Shown: positions 28,001-36,188, numbered from the stretch's first letter. The stretch is DNA of 64,000 bases from Microbacterium protaetiae (GCF_004135285.1 NZ_CP035494.1:744001-808000), one strand, 5' to 3'. Program-made: numbers and translations. Notes: generated by a model not told the origin, from the letters alone.

Positions 28001-28972
28001 GAGGGGGTCACTCAGCGGCAGCGACACGCCATCGGCGACCAGCACGACGTGCGGCGACGGGGCGACGCCGTCGCGCTGAAAGCGCCCGCGCTCGGCCAGC
28101 CCCGCGGGCAGCATGTCCTTCAATGCATCCAGCGAGGTGCTGATCATGCGCGCGGCGCCCAGACGATCCTGCGCGCGCTGCGAATGGGCGTGCGGCAGCC
28201 ACTTCGCCCACTCCCACTGCGCGATCTGGTTCTCACCGGCAAGCACCCCGATGACGAGGTCTTCGGGGTCGTGCAGCGCGGCCAGGCCCACGAGCATCGA
28301 CCGTGCCAGAGCGCGCACGCGCTCGGCATCGGACCCGGTGATCTCCACATGCGAGAACTCGCCGAGATCGACCGCGCACGGCAGATCGTGCTGTGTCTCA
28401 TGGGTGAGCATGAGGCGGTGGGCCGCGGATGCCGCGACCGGGTCGAGCTGCGCAAGCGGCGGCAGCTCGGGCGCGGTCAGTTCCAGCGACAGCGGCTGAT
28501 CGCTGACGCCGACCCGTGCCCGCAAGAACTGCGCGTCACTGGGGCGGCGCTCCCAGACGCGGGTGCGCTCTTCGACGAGGAACGGCAGGGTTGCCGGTGC
28601 CGGGTTCTCCCAGTTGTCGTGCCGGCGCTGTTGTCGGGCAGCGACCCGCACACTGTCGCGCAGCTGGGCCAAGTAGGCGAGGTATTCGCGGCGGTTGCCC
28701 AGCACCTGGGCGTTGTGCTGTGAGCGCTGACGCCAGCCGTTGACCGCCACGAACCCGAGCGACGAGAGCAGGAACATACCGCCGGTGATGAAGCCGGTGG
28801 GGCCCTGATTGGTCACGGTGATCATGACAATGGCACCCAGGCTGCCGACCATCGGCAGCAGGGAAGAGAGGATGCCGGAACCGCCCTCGCTCGGGGCGAG
28901 CTCGGGTGGTGGCTGCACGACGATGCGCTCGACGGGCTTGCGGGGAGGGGCCAGGCGCGATCCACCGCTCAT
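25007..28972 (-). CDS. eccC: Type VII secretion ATPase EccC (fused, three ATPase domains)
   Basis: A 1321-residue FtsK/SpoIIIE-type motor of the type VII secretion system. Two membrane segments lie near residues 35-80. Three P-loops follow: GATGSGKSE near 476, GAPLAGKST near 832 and GDAGTGKSS near 1117. The first domain has a full Walker B, ALVIVADEFSELL, and the VDFKGGATF segment, so it is probably the active one. The others have weaker Walker B segments (FLVIDGWATL and YVIVDDYDLV). The third domain normally binds the C-terminal signal of the Esx dimer. It is the last gene of the leftward arm, overlapping the FHA gene by 4 bases. Confidence 0.95.
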   Translation of the reverse strand: MSGGSRLAPPRKPVERIVVQPPPELAPSEGGSGILSSLLPMVGSLGAIVMITVTNQGPTGFITGGMFLLSSLGFVAVNGWRQRSQHNAQVLGNRREYLAYLAQLRDSVRVAARQQRRHDNWENPAPATLPFLVEERTRVWERRPSDAQFLRARVGVSDQPLSLELTAPELPPLAQLDPVAASAAHRLMLTHETQHDLPCAVDLGEFSHVEITGSDAERVRALARSMLVGLAALHDPEDLVIGVLAGENQIAQWEWAKWLPHAHSQRAQDRLGAARMISTSLDALKDMLPAGLAERGRFQRDGVAPSPHVVLVADGVSLPLSDPLVGIEGVQGVTIIDLPERWGELEDSSTLRLALPSSPGEPAEILDIAAATQVFTPDAATIVEAEATARRLMSLRPVPVAAGSGGSETTVGQRELVDLLGLPDVRDLDVDRAWAPRLERDRLRVPIGQDTAGAPLILDLKEAAQQGMGPHGVLIGATGSGKSEVLRTLVLALALTHSPEQLNFVLVDFKGGATFAGMAGMPHVSAVITNLGSELALVDRFQDALQGEVVRRQELLRAAGNFANVTDYEKARRGGRTDLEPLPALVIVADEFSELLAAKPEFVDSFINIGRVGRSLAVHLLLASQRLEEGKLRGLDTYLSYRIGLRTFSAAESRTVLGVPDAYTLPQQPGVGYLKSGTEELVQFRAAYVSGPPKGRRSAASTAGDVHAGIADIDVFTAAAQALDTEMESSAPILHQPVEREKRSTFELAVERMAGRGPAAHQVWLPPLAEPATLDQLMGDLAVDPELGLVSRTWRDAGALTIPLGIVDVPLEQRREQLRVELGGAAGHVAIVGAPLAGKSTLARTLVSALALTTTPLETQFYVLDFGGGAFSGMQKHPHIAGVATRTDQESVRRTIAEIEGILDAREKYFREQGIDSIDTYRQRRAQGIVDDGYGDIFLVIDGWATLRSEYEPLEMRVQTIAGRGLGFGVHVVVTANRWLEIRASLKDLIQTRLELRLGDASDSEIDRKQAQNVPRNMPGRGLSRKRLQMLGALPRIDGDQNPGRLADGVDDMIAKMSAAWRGPAGPKLRLLPQLLSLDDARAQAGAQFGQLLLGVDEAHLRPFGIDPRKEAHAYLYGDAGTGKSSFLRGIVQEITRLYAPSEAKIFVVDYRRSLLGEVPQEYLGAYLTSHDMAASGMQELAAFFTGRIPGPDVTPDQLRNRSWWKGAEGYVIVDDYDLVATSQGNPIAALQPLLAQASDLGLHVILTRRTGGASRAAYDPIIQRFTDLGVTGILLGGNPEEGALIGRVKPVPSAPGRAQVVSRSMGTFSAQLVYAPPTVG

Positions 28973-30099
28973 ACATCTGCTCCGGTCAGTCGGGTCATGG
29001 TCACAGTCCGATCGCCCACGCGCACGCGCATGCCGTCCTCGACGAGCGTGCGCCGGTGGGCGGTGAGCGGCCGCGCCGCGCCGTCTTCGGCGATGAGGTC
29101 GGACCCGTTGGTCGAGCCGAGGTCGGTGACCCAGGCGTCGGTGGCGGTGATCTCCAGCCGCGCGTGCACCTTCGAGACGGTGCGGCCGGGGTCGTCGACG
29201 CTGATCACCAGGTCACCGTTCTCGACCGGTGTGGGATTACGACCGAGGTCGACAGCGCACGGCACCGGCACCGGCGCGCGCTGGCCGGTGTCGAAGACCA
29301 GCAGCACCGAGGCCGCGCGGGCGTCGAGCGCAGGCAGCACCGAGACCGGCTCGGCAGGCACGGCGCTCGCGCGGCGCGGCGCGGCGATGGCCGCATCGGC
29401 GACTGCGGCAGCAACCGGGGTCGCAGAAACCGGAGTGGCCGTGCGGCGCCGGCGCGGCGCATCTGTCTTTGCCGCGGGCACCTCGCGCACGGGCGCGGGC
29501 ACGCCGAGCATCGACGGCGCTATCGGGGCCGGACGCTCGATGACAGGCGCGACGGGGGCCGCCGGAGCGAGCGCGGACACCTTCGCGCGGTGCGCGCGGC
29601 GCGGTACCTCGACCACGACGGTGCCGGCGAGGCGGTCGGCCCACGAACGCCGCCAGCCGCTGCGGTCGGCCGCGCCGGTGAGCTCGAGCAGCCAAGCGCC
29701 CACGGCGAGCACGCACAGTCCCACCGCCGTGCAGGCGCCGCGCACGAGGGTGCGGCCCCCACCCGGCGAGTCGGGCTTGTCCATGCGGGCCGTGCGCAGG
29801 CGCATCAGCGCGTTGCCGAGCCCGGCACCGGTACGGGCCTGCAGAATCCACAGGGCCAGGGTGGCCTCAACGGCCGCGACGATACCGAAGAACACCGAGC
29901 GGGTGGCGAGGATGACCACACAGGTGACGATGGCCACGGCCGCGATGTCGACAGTGACCGCGGCCATGCGCGCGGCAATGGTGGCCGGACGGATCTGCAC
30001 GGCGCCGCACTGCGGACAGGCGTCGGCGCCCGCGGGCACACCCGATCCGCAGACGGCACAGGCCGTAGCCGCACGAAGGACAGGAGCGTGCGCGGTCAT
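28969..30099 (-). CDS. Zinc-ribbon, RDD-membrane and FHA domain protein of the type VII locus
   Basis: A 376-residue protein with three parts. A short zinc ribbon CAVCG...CPQCG lies at residues 14-32. An RDD-like membrane region (about 40-165, three segments) contains RTLVRGACTAVGLCVL. A Pro/Ala-rich linker follows, then a C-terminal FHA domain (about 275-376) with LGRNP, TVSKVHARL and DLGSTNGSD. FHA domains bind phosphothreonine, so this may tie secretion to a Ser/Thr kinase, but no kinase gene is visible in the window. It overlaps both eccC and eccD by 4 bases, so it belongs to the apparatus operon. Its role there is not established. Confidence 0.85.
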   Translation of the reverse strand: MTAHAPVLRAATACAVCGSGVPAGADACPQCGAVQIRPATIAARMAAVTVDIAAVAIVTCVVILATRSVFFGIVAAVEATLALWILQARTGAGLGNALMRLRTARMDKPDSPGGGRTLVRGACTAVGLCVLAVGAWLLELTGAADRSGWRRSWADRLAGTVVVEVPRRAHRAKVSALAPAAPVAPVIERPAPIAPSMLGVPAPVREVPAAKTDAPRRRRTATPVSATPVAAAVADAAIAAPRRASAVPAEPVSVLPALDARAASVLLVFDTGQRAPVPVPCAVDLGRNPTPVENGDLVISVDDPGRTVSKVHARLEITATDAWVTDLGSTNGSDLIAEDGAARPLTAHRRTLVEDGMRVRVGDRTVTMTRLTGADV

Positions 30100-31457
30100 G
30101 CTGCCATCATCCCACGTAGCAGGTCGACCACCCCGGCCGCCAACAGCCCGGCAGGCAGCGCCAGCGCTATCGCCAGCGATTCGAGCATGTCACCCACTCG
30201 CGACCATCTCAGCGATCGCAGCCCCCGCCCGATCGGCACGATCACGGCGGCGGCGATGACGGCGACCGCCAGCAGGACCACGGCGGCCGCCTCGATCACG
30301 CCGACACCGACGATGCCCCCCACTCCGACGGCGAGGGATGCCACGACCACCGCTGTCGCGGCCCGCGGCATCCATCGCACCGTGCCATGAAGCGCACGGC
30401 GGCTCTGCAGGGTCAGGGCGATCACGAGGCACACGGCCACGGCTATCTGACCCGAGCGGGTGAGCACATCGGCGGTGTCGAGCCGAGCGAGAGCGAACGG
30501 TGCGCTGACAGCCACCGTCACGCAGACGAGAATGGTGCCGGCGCGCCAGCGCGCGGCCGACTGGGCGACCATGCTGCGCGCCTGTGCGGCACGCACCGCG
30601 TGCGCCGGTTCGGGCTCGCGCTGACGGGCACTCCAGCGCAGCGTCTGGAAGCGCATGAAGTCGATGAACATGCCCGGCGCAGCGCTGAGCACGCTCGAGG
30701 GAAGCACGCGCAGCACGACGGGGGCCAGCCCGAGGGTGACGGCGCAGGCGGCCGCGGCCGGCAGTCCCCACACGAGCACGAGCGCCCACAGGCCGGCGAC
30801 GGCGGCAGCGACTCCCGTGACGGCGCCCGCCGCTGCGGCGACCACGCGCCCGGCGGCCACGAGCGTCATCACACCGGCCAGCACGGCGACGGCCGACGCC
30901 GCGCAGATGACGGCGACGTGCACACTGCCCCACGCCAGCGCGGGAGAGACCAGCAGCCCTGCCGCCAGTGCCAGCGCCAGTGGGGCGTAGAACCCGCCGG
31001 TCAGATCGGCATCATCGGCGGTGGTGCGACGCGCCCACACAATGCCGACCGCGAGGGCCGCGACCCCGACGATCAGGCCGACGATGATCGATGTCGCACC
31101 CGATGCACGGGCGGTGAGCGGTGCCAGCAGCGCGATGAGTACGGCGAACACGGCAACCATGGCGGCGGCGTGCTCGTGCGGGGCCGCGGCCGGGTCGCCC
31201 CCGCGCCGGCGACGCGAACGCGGCGACGACAGCGACGGATCGACCACCGTGAACACGTCACCGTCGTCGTACTCGCGCAACAGCCACAGGGGGTCGACCT
31301 CAGCACCCGTGCGGTCGCGCAGCACGACGGGGCCGTCGATGCCCACGTGACGCAGCACCGCGTCCATGGTCATGTCAGCGGGTGCGGCGATATCGTGGCG
31401 CGTCGCGCCGTCGCAGATCGCGACACGACGGCGCTGCGCTGTCTCGACCGAATCCAC
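30096..31457 (-). CDS. EccD-like type VII secretion membrane protein, copy 1
   Basis: A 453-residue protein. Residues about 8-90 form a YukD/ubiquitin-like domain (RRVAICDGATRHDIAAPADM to YDDGDVFTVVDPS), followed by a basic linker SPRSRRRRGG and about eleven membrane segments to the C-terminus. EccD forms the bulk of the membrane vestibule in ESX complexes. It is clearly divergent from the second EccD (37663-39003): I see no extended identity between them, only the same architecture. It overlaps the FHA gene by 4 bases. Confidence 0.85.
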   Translation of the reverse strand: MDSVETAQRRRVAICDGATRHDIAAPADMTMDAVLRHVGIDGPVVLRDRTGAEVDPLWLLREYDDGDVFTVVDPSLSSPRSRRRRGGDPAAAPHEHAAAMVAVFAVLIALLAPLTARASGATSIIVGLIVGVAALAVGIVWARRTTADDADLTGGFYAPLALALAAGLLVSPALAWGSVHVAVICAASAVAVLAGVMTLVAAGRVVAAAAGAVTGVAAAVAGLWALVLVWGLPAAAACAVTLGLAPVVLRVLPSSVLSAAPGMFIDFMRFQTLRWSARQREPEPAHAVRAAQARSMVAQSAARWRAGTILVCVTVAVSAPFALARLDTADVLTRSGQIAVAVCLVIALTLQSRRALHGTVRWMPRAATAVVVASLAVGVGGIVGVGVIEAAAVVLLAVAVIAAAVIVPIGRGLRSLRWSRVGDMLESLAIALALPAGLLAAGVVDLLRGMMAA

Positions 31458-31487
31458 CTGTCCATCCTCGCATCACGTCGCACCCAG

Positions 31488-32798
31488 TCAGTCGCGCCCG
31501 CCGGCGCCGGCGGCCGCCGATCGAGGCCCGAGTTCCTCTTCGTCTTCCAGATGCGGGGCGATCGGTCCGCCCAGGCCGCGCCCCTCCTGCCTGTTCTCGC
31601 CACGGCCCCGACCGCCCGGAGCACCGCCCCCGACCATTCCTGACCGACTGCCGGCCCCAGCACCCGCCGACACCGTGGCCACACTCGCACCACCGCCGGC
31701 ACGCGTGCCGCCCAGCAGTCCTCCGGCACGTCCGCTCGCGCCGGCGGCCGCACCGGCGGCACCGAGACCTCCACCGGCCACGCGCGCTCCGCCGAACAGT
31801 GTTGCGCCGCTCGTGCCCGCCACCGCGCTGCCTGTTGCCGCAGAACCCAGCAGTCCGGAACCGCCCGAACCGTATCCTGAGCCCACACCACCGACACCGT
31901 AACCATTACCGCCTGCGCCGCCCGCGACGCCGCCGCTGCCCGGGATGCCTCCGCCCCACGTGGTGCCACCGGCGTTCGGGCCGTTCGGCGTCAGGACGCC
32001 GCCGGGGCCGACGGACTGGCCCGGGGGTATCACCACCGGCGTGTCGTCATCGAGAACGGGGCCCGAAACGGCCTCCGCCCCTCCGCCTCCGCGGCCGGTA
32101 CCTGCACCCGTACCTGCACCCGAGCCAGGATGCGGATTCGTGAGGGTCAGTCCCCTCGGGAGATTGTCATGATCGATGACAGGAGTGTTCGCTCCCGGAT
32201 AGTTGGCGAAGCTGCCCGGCACTGTCCCTCCCGGAATGGTGCCCGCTCCCGGGGCCGACCCGCGCGTATTGACGTTCGTGTCGTGCTGGGACACGTCGAC
32301 CTTCTCTGGGACGACGATGTCATCGAGCGCATCACTGGCCTTCTTCACAGCGGTCTTCGCGGCGTCTTCGCGCTGGTTGCCGAGGAACCAGTTCACCAGG
32401 CCGACGGCGCCCTCACCCGCGATCACCGAGAACCCTGGGAAAGCGATGGTCGCTCCCGCCGCGGCGCCACGGACGAGAGCCTCCTGCCAACCGTTGAGAC
32501 TGCCCGAGCCGAGGCTCGCAGCATCGGTCTGGGCCTGGGTGCGCACGTCGTTTGCGCGCGTGACCGCATCGTGAAGCTGCTGCGTCGTCGTCGACACCGC
32601 GTGCGCTCGCTGCGACACGGAATTGAGGCTGTCGGCGGCTGCCAGGCCGGTCGTCCCCGTGATCCCGGGATCCTGGGCTGCTTTGTCAAGCAGCGGCTTC
32701 AGCTCGTCCATCGCATCGATCAGCTCCGACGCCGCCGGCATCGAGAACTGCTGACCATACGCGATGTTCTGCAGGCGCTGTTCCCACACTCCGGTCAC
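31488..32798 (-). CDS. Gly/Ala-rich PPE-like protein of the type VII locus
   Basis: A 436-residue protein that I do not recognise as a named family. The N-terminal 150 residues are helical, starting with WEQRLQNIAYGQQF, and include ASLGSGSLNGWQEALVRG and a hydrophobic helix AAGATIAFPGFSVIAGEGAV. From about residue 180 it becomes Pro/Gly-rich, then very Gly/Ala/Ser-rich (GGAGGNGYGVGGVGSGYGSGG), and ends acidic (LEDEEELGPRS). The layout, a structured helical head and a low-complexity tail, recalls mycobacterial PPE/EspI-type substrates. The GTG start overlaps the mycosin stop by 4 bases. It may be a secreted substrate or a cell-wall component; this is inference. Confidence 0.7.
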   Translation of the reverse strand: MTGVWEQRLQNIAYGQQFSMPAASELIDAMDELKPLLDKAAQDPGITGTTGLAAADSLNSVSQRAHAVSTTTQQLHDAVTRANDVRTQAQTDAASLGSGSLNGWQEALVRGAAAGATIAFPGFSVIAGEGAVGLVNWFLGNQREDAAKTAVKKASDALDDIVVPEKVDVSQHDTNVNTRGSAPGAGTIPGGTVPGSFANYPGANTPVIDHDNLPRGLTLTNPHPGSGAGTGAGTGRGGGGAEAVSGPVLDDDTPVVIPPGQSVGPGGVLTPNGPNAGGTTWGGGIPGSGGVAGGAGGNGYGVGGVGSGYGSGGSGLLGSAATGSAVAGTSGATLFGGARVAGGGLGAAGAAAGASGRAGGLLGGTRAGGGASVATVSAGAGAGSRSGMVGGGAPGGRGRGENRQEGRGLGGPIAPHLEDEEELGPRSAAAGAGGRD

Positions 32799-34090
32799 AC
32801 CGCACCTCCCACGTTCTTCTTCTTGCTCTTGGTCACCACGACCACGACGACCACCAGCACCACGACCACCAGCGCACCCGCACCGATCAAGATCGGTGCC
32901 CCGACGCCGCCATCGGACCTGGCGCCGGCGATGGCGGTGAGGGACGGTTGCGGTGATGCCGCCCTCGTCGGCGTCGATTCCACCGCAGGTTTTTCTGCGG
33001 CACGCGCCACCTGCGACGCACTCGGGTACGTGGACTTCCCCATCAGCGGATTCTCATCCGGATACGTCGTCGGATCGACTTTCAACATATGCCGCAACGA
33101 CACCGGTCCGTACCCGAGGTCATCGCTGCGCGACAACTCGTGGTCGTCGGCGGTCGTGTTGTGGATCAACGACTGGATCAGCTGGTTGCCCGTCGCTTCC
33201 GGATACTTCTGCGCCGCCACCGCGACGATCCCGGCCGTCAGCGGCGTCGCCAGGCTCGAGCCCGTCACCCAGTAGTCGTTGCCACTCGAGTCCACCGACG
33301 GAAAGTTCACCCCCGGCGCCACGACGGTCACCTCGGGCCAGACATTCTTCTGGCCCTTCACCTCGGCGTCGTCCTGAAGATACCCGTCCTTGCCGAAGGC
33401 ATTCACCGACACCACGCCGTTGTACATCCACGGCCACTGTGTGTCGGTGTTCTTCATCGTGTTGGGCGTTCCTGCGACGATGACGACTCCGCGAGCTATC
33501 GCTCGTGCCACGGCCTCGGCGTCGCCGGTGGTCATCGTCGAGACGACGAGCGAGATCGAGATCACCTGGGCGCCGCCGTCCACCGCACGGTTGATCCCCT
33601 CGCCCAGCGCCGTCGTGTCCTCGATCGATGAGCCGCACGTCGCGTCCAGCGCGTCATGCACCGACATGCCATAGCCATAGAAGGTCACGTCTGATCCGGG
33701 TGCGATCCCGCGGATCTTCGCGTCGCCCTTGCCGTTGCCGATCAGCAATGCGGTGACATCCGAGCCGTGCACGACACTGTTGCTGGGAGTCGGCGCCTTC
33801 ACAGCGTTCGTCGTCACCGAACCGCCCTTGCACAGCGGGTCGTCATCAACGGTCAAGTTGGTTCCCTGGAACACCGGCAAGTCGGGGTTGATCTGCTGAT
33901 CGATGACGGCGATCTTCACACCCTCACCGGTCCACCCCGCCGCCTGCACCTCGGCGACGCCGAATCCGTCGTACCACCAGCTCGACGGGGCATCGGCTGC
34001 CTGTGCACCGATCGCGGGCACGATGGCAAGCGCGGCGGCGAAGAGCATCGCCGCCGTGAGCCCGCGGATGAAATGCGGCACTGCGGTCAC
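32795..34090 (-). CDS. Mycosin-type subtilisin protease, divergent copy 1
   Basis: A 431-residue S8 protease with an N-terminal signal peptide (GLTAAMLFAAALAIVPAIGA, cleavage near AQA) and a C-terminal membrane anchor (ILIGAGALVVVVLVVVVVVV then KSKKK). The triad is present but atypical: Asp in IAVIDQQINPD (the usual form is DTG/DSG), His in VVHGSDVTALL (usual HGT), and Ser in TGSSLATPLTAG (usual GTSxAxP). The oxyanion segment reads VIVAGTPNT instead of the usual AAGN. It may have altered activity or a mainly structural role. It overlaps both neighbours by 4 bases. Confidence 0.85.
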   Translation of the reverse strand: MTAVPHFIRGLTAAMLFAAALAIVPAIGAQAADAPSSWWYDGFGVAEVQAAGWTGEGVKIAVIDQQINPDLPVFQGTNLTVDDDPLCKGGSVTTNAVKAPTPSNSVVHGSDVTALLIGNGKGDAKIRGIAPGSDVTFYGYGMSVHDALDATCGSSIEDTTALGEGINRAVDGGAQVISISLVVSTMTTGDAEAVARAIARGVVIVAGTPNTMKNTDTQWPWMYNGVVSVNAFGKDGYLQDDAEVKGQKNVWPEVTVVAPGVNFPSVDSSGNDYWVTGSSLATPLTAGIVAVAAQKYPEATGNQLIQSLIHNTTADDHELSRSDDLGYGPVSLRHMLKVDPTTYPDENPLMGKSTYPSASQVARAAEKPAVESTPTRAASPQPSLTAIAGARSDGGVGAPILIGAGALVVVVLVVVVVVVTKSKKKNVGGAV

Positions 34091-34539
34091 ATGTCCCCCG
34101 TGGAGGACACGCGTCCTGCGGTACCCGAATTCTGCGGGACGGAGGTGGGCTGCCGCTGTTCCTGCTGCTCCAGCGCCAGTGCCTGCTGACTCGCCCGCAC
34201 GTCCTCATCGCTCGTGTTCTCTGCCGTCTGATTGATCAGTTCGCGCCGGTCGCGCACCCACGAGACGGAGTGCTGCTCCTGCTCTTCGAACTCATCGACG
34301 ACCTTGCGCAAGGCCTCTGCATTCTTCTTCACCGCAGCACGCACGATGTCGGCGTGCTCGCCCACGGCAGTCGCCCCCGTTCCCAGGCGCTTCACGAACG
34401 ACGCCGTCGCATGCTCACGCGTGTCACCGTGCACCACGCTGGCGCGATCGCTGCCCGGCACCTGCTCATTCTGCGACGTCAGCTTCGACGTGTGCACGGC
34501 GACGATGTCACCGTCGACCATGATCTGCGCCTGTATCAC
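34087..34539 (-). CDS. Small helical protein of the type VII locus, unknown function
   Basis: A 150-residue protein that I do not recognise. The first 30 residues could form strands (MIQAQIMVDGDIVAVHTSKL). Residues about 40-125 look like a long helical hairpin rich in charged residues, with SWVRDRRELINQ at the turn and a Gln-rich helix ALALEQQEQRQ. The tail is disordered. Size, helical content and position between the WXG100 genes and the mycosin suggest a WXG-like partner or a chaperone. No signal peptide or membrane segment is present. The start is a GTG. Confidence 0.6.
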   Translation of the reverse strand: MIQAQIMVDGDIVAVHTSKLTSQNEQVPGSDRASVVHGDTREHATASFVKRLGTGATAVGEHADIVRAAVKKNAEALRKVVDEFEEQEQHSVSWVRDRRELINQTAENTSDEDVRASQQALALEQQEQRQPTSVPQNSGTAGRVSSTGDM

Positions 34540-34607
34540 GGCACGCTCCCTTCACACGAATGTCGTGGCCCGGACGAGTCCGAGCCACGACATCCGGTCA
34601 CATCACG

Positions 34608-34898
34608 TCAGCCTGCGAAACGACCCGCCGACGAGTTGTCCTGCGACACGTACCCCTGCGAGATCTGATCCGTCTTCACCGAAATCTGCTCCAGCAACTC
34701 ATTGAGAGCCACCAAAGACTTCGTCCACTCACGCTGCGCCTGGTCATACGCCTGCTGCGCCGAACCATCCCACGACGCGCGCAACTTGCCCACCGCAGAC
34801 TCCAACGTCTCCAGCTGCGACTTGATGCCCTGCGCACCCGTACGAATCTGACCCGACAGTGCCGTAACCTGCTCCGGCTTCACCGACATCGACTGCAT
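34608..34898 (-). CDS. WXG100 family type VII secretion substrate (EsxA-like)
   Basis: A 96-residue helical-hairpin protein with the WXG turn in LRASWDGSAQQAYDQ at about residue 45. Near the C-terminus YVSQD fits the YxxxD/E type VII export signal. Its length is typical of WXG100 proteins. I prefer the ATG at 34898; a GTG one codon upstream is possible, and the AGAGAGG ribosome site serves either. It is expected to form an antiparallel heterodimer with the other WXG100 protein encoded 34 bases upstream, and to be exported through EccC. Confidence 0.9.
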   Translation of the reverse strand: MQSMSVKPEQVTALSGQIRTGAQGIKSQLETLESAVGKLRASWDGSAQQAYDQAQREWTKSLVALNELLEQISVKTDQISQGYVSQDNSSAGRFAG

Positions 34899-34932
34899 CA
34901 CAAATACCTCTCTCTCAAACCCGAAAACGCCC

Positions 34933-35247
34933 TCAGGCGCCCATCATCGAGCCGAGGCCCGAGATCGTCTGCTGGTGCGAGTCCTCCGTCGCCGACTGAT
35001 CACGCTCGGTCCCCCGCAGCGCGTCCTCCAGCGTCACCAGAACGTTGTTGAGCTTGCGGGTCTCTTCGTCCCAGCGAGCCATCAGCTGCGAGAACGAACC
35101 CGCCGCAGCACCCGTCCAGAACCCAGAGACCTGCTCGATCTCACCGCGCACGAACTTGACCTGCTGGTCAATGCCCGACTTCGCCTCATTCACCGCCTGT
35201 GCGCCGCGTGCGAGCGCACCCTCCTCAGCCGAAATCAAATCAGCCAT
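34933..35247 (-). CDS. WXG100 family type VII secretion protein (EsxB-like)
   Basis: A 104-residue helical-hairpin protein with the WXG turn in VSGFWTGAAAGSFSQL near residue 45. It lacks an obvious YxxxD/E signal, as expected for the non-signal partner of an Esx heterodimer. I chose the ATG at 35247 because GGAGGTT lies 4-10 bases upstream (35252-35258). It is the first gene of the leftward type VII arm and faces the rightward arm across a 191-base divergent region. Confidence 0.9.
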   Translation of the reverse strand: MADLISAEEGALARGAQAVNEAKSGIDQQVKFVRGEIEQVSGFWTGAAAGSFSQLMARWDEETRKLNNVLVTLEDALRGTERDQSATEDSHQQTISGLGSMMGA

Positions 35248-35438
35248 CACAACCTCCAAAAATCACTCGACCCGAACCAAGACACCCCACCTGACCGGCC
35301 GGACATCCGAAACCCATCCAAACACAGGCATCCTGCATGCCGCCAGCCAACACCATGGTGAACATTCCCCATGTCCGCGCACCGCGCCCTTCGCCTACCG
35401 TGGGAGCGTTGGCAGCCCGATGACAGACAGGACGCACC
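35248..35438. promoter_or_regulatory. Divergent control region between the two type VII arms
   Basis: This 191-base gap must carry the promoters of both arms. It contains the perfect 10-base palindrome CACCATGGTG at 35351-35360 and a small hairpin GGCAT/ATGCC at 35327-35341. I cannot identify a confident -35/-10 pair on either strand. No whiB-like, EspR-like or sigma-factor gene lies next to it. Confidence 0.4.
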
Positions 35439-36188
35439 GTGACAGACGACGCCGAGCGGTTCTTCGAGCTGCGCGATTCCTTCGATCGCGACGCACAGCT
35501 GTACCGGCATGCCGCCGCGCAGCCGTTGCCGACCGAGCACACACACGCGACCGGCGTGATCACCGTCGGCATCGACGACGGCGATGTCGTCGAGGTGTCG
35601 CTCACCGAGGCGTGGCGTGATGAGTTCGCCCCTGATGAACTCGGATCTGTCATCGTGCAGACCTTTCAGCAGCTGATGATCGACCGGGCCGGCGCCTGGG
35701 CCCAGAACGTCGATGAGGCGGGTGAGCAGGAGTATCGGGCGACGCCGACGCCGCCTGTCGGAGACAGCTTGGCCGCTCGCGTGCACCAAGCGGTCGAGGA
35801 CGACCCCGATCGGGGCGCCGCGCTGACGACGGTGCTCGAGAATGTGCTGGGTGTGCTCGACGACATCTCACAGAACATCGACGAGACGTTCTCTGCGGCT
35901 TTCCGTCGCGGCCGCACGGTGACGACGACGGCGGCGGGCGGCCACCGCGACGTGAATGTCGAGGTGACCGCGGGCGGCGAGTTGGTCGGGGTGAGCTTCG
36001 ACGACAGCTGGATCCGGTCCGCCAACGCCGCCACGATCACCCGCGAGCTCAACCACGCGCTGGCACAAGCGCGTGAGCGGACCACGCTGGCAGCATCCCA
36101 CCCGCTGGAAGGCACGCCGCTGGCCCGTTACCAGCAGTATGCGGACGACCCCGACAGCTTCCTTCGCTACCTGACCGGAAAGGACTGA
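35439..36188 (+). CDS. YbaB/EbfC-like (EspL-like) protein of the type VII locus
   Basis: A 249-residue cytoplasmic-looking protein made of two similar strand-rich halves. The first has GVITVGIDDGDVVEVSLTEAW. The second has VNVEVTAGGELVGVSFDDSW followed by a helix AATITRELNHALAQARE. The second half resembles the YbaB/EbfC nucleoid-associated fold; EspL of ESX-1 belongs to the same family. The DDAERFFELRDSFDRD start would be an additional helix. It is the first gene of the rightward arm, 3 bases before the EspC-like gene. A chaperone or regulatory role for neighbouring substrates is plausible but inferred. Confidence 0.7.
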   Translation: MTDDAERFFELRDSFDRDAQLYRHAAAQPLPTEHTHATGVITVGIDDGDVVEVSLTEAWRDEFAPDELGSVIVQTFQQLMIDRAGAWAQNVDEAGEQEYRATPTPPVGDSLAARVHQAVEDDPDRGAALTTVLENVLGVLDDISQNIDETFSAAFRRGRTVTTTAAGGHRDVNVEVTAGGELVGVSFDDSWIRSANAATITRELNHALAQARERTTLAASHPLEGTPLARYQQYADDPDSFLRYLTGKD

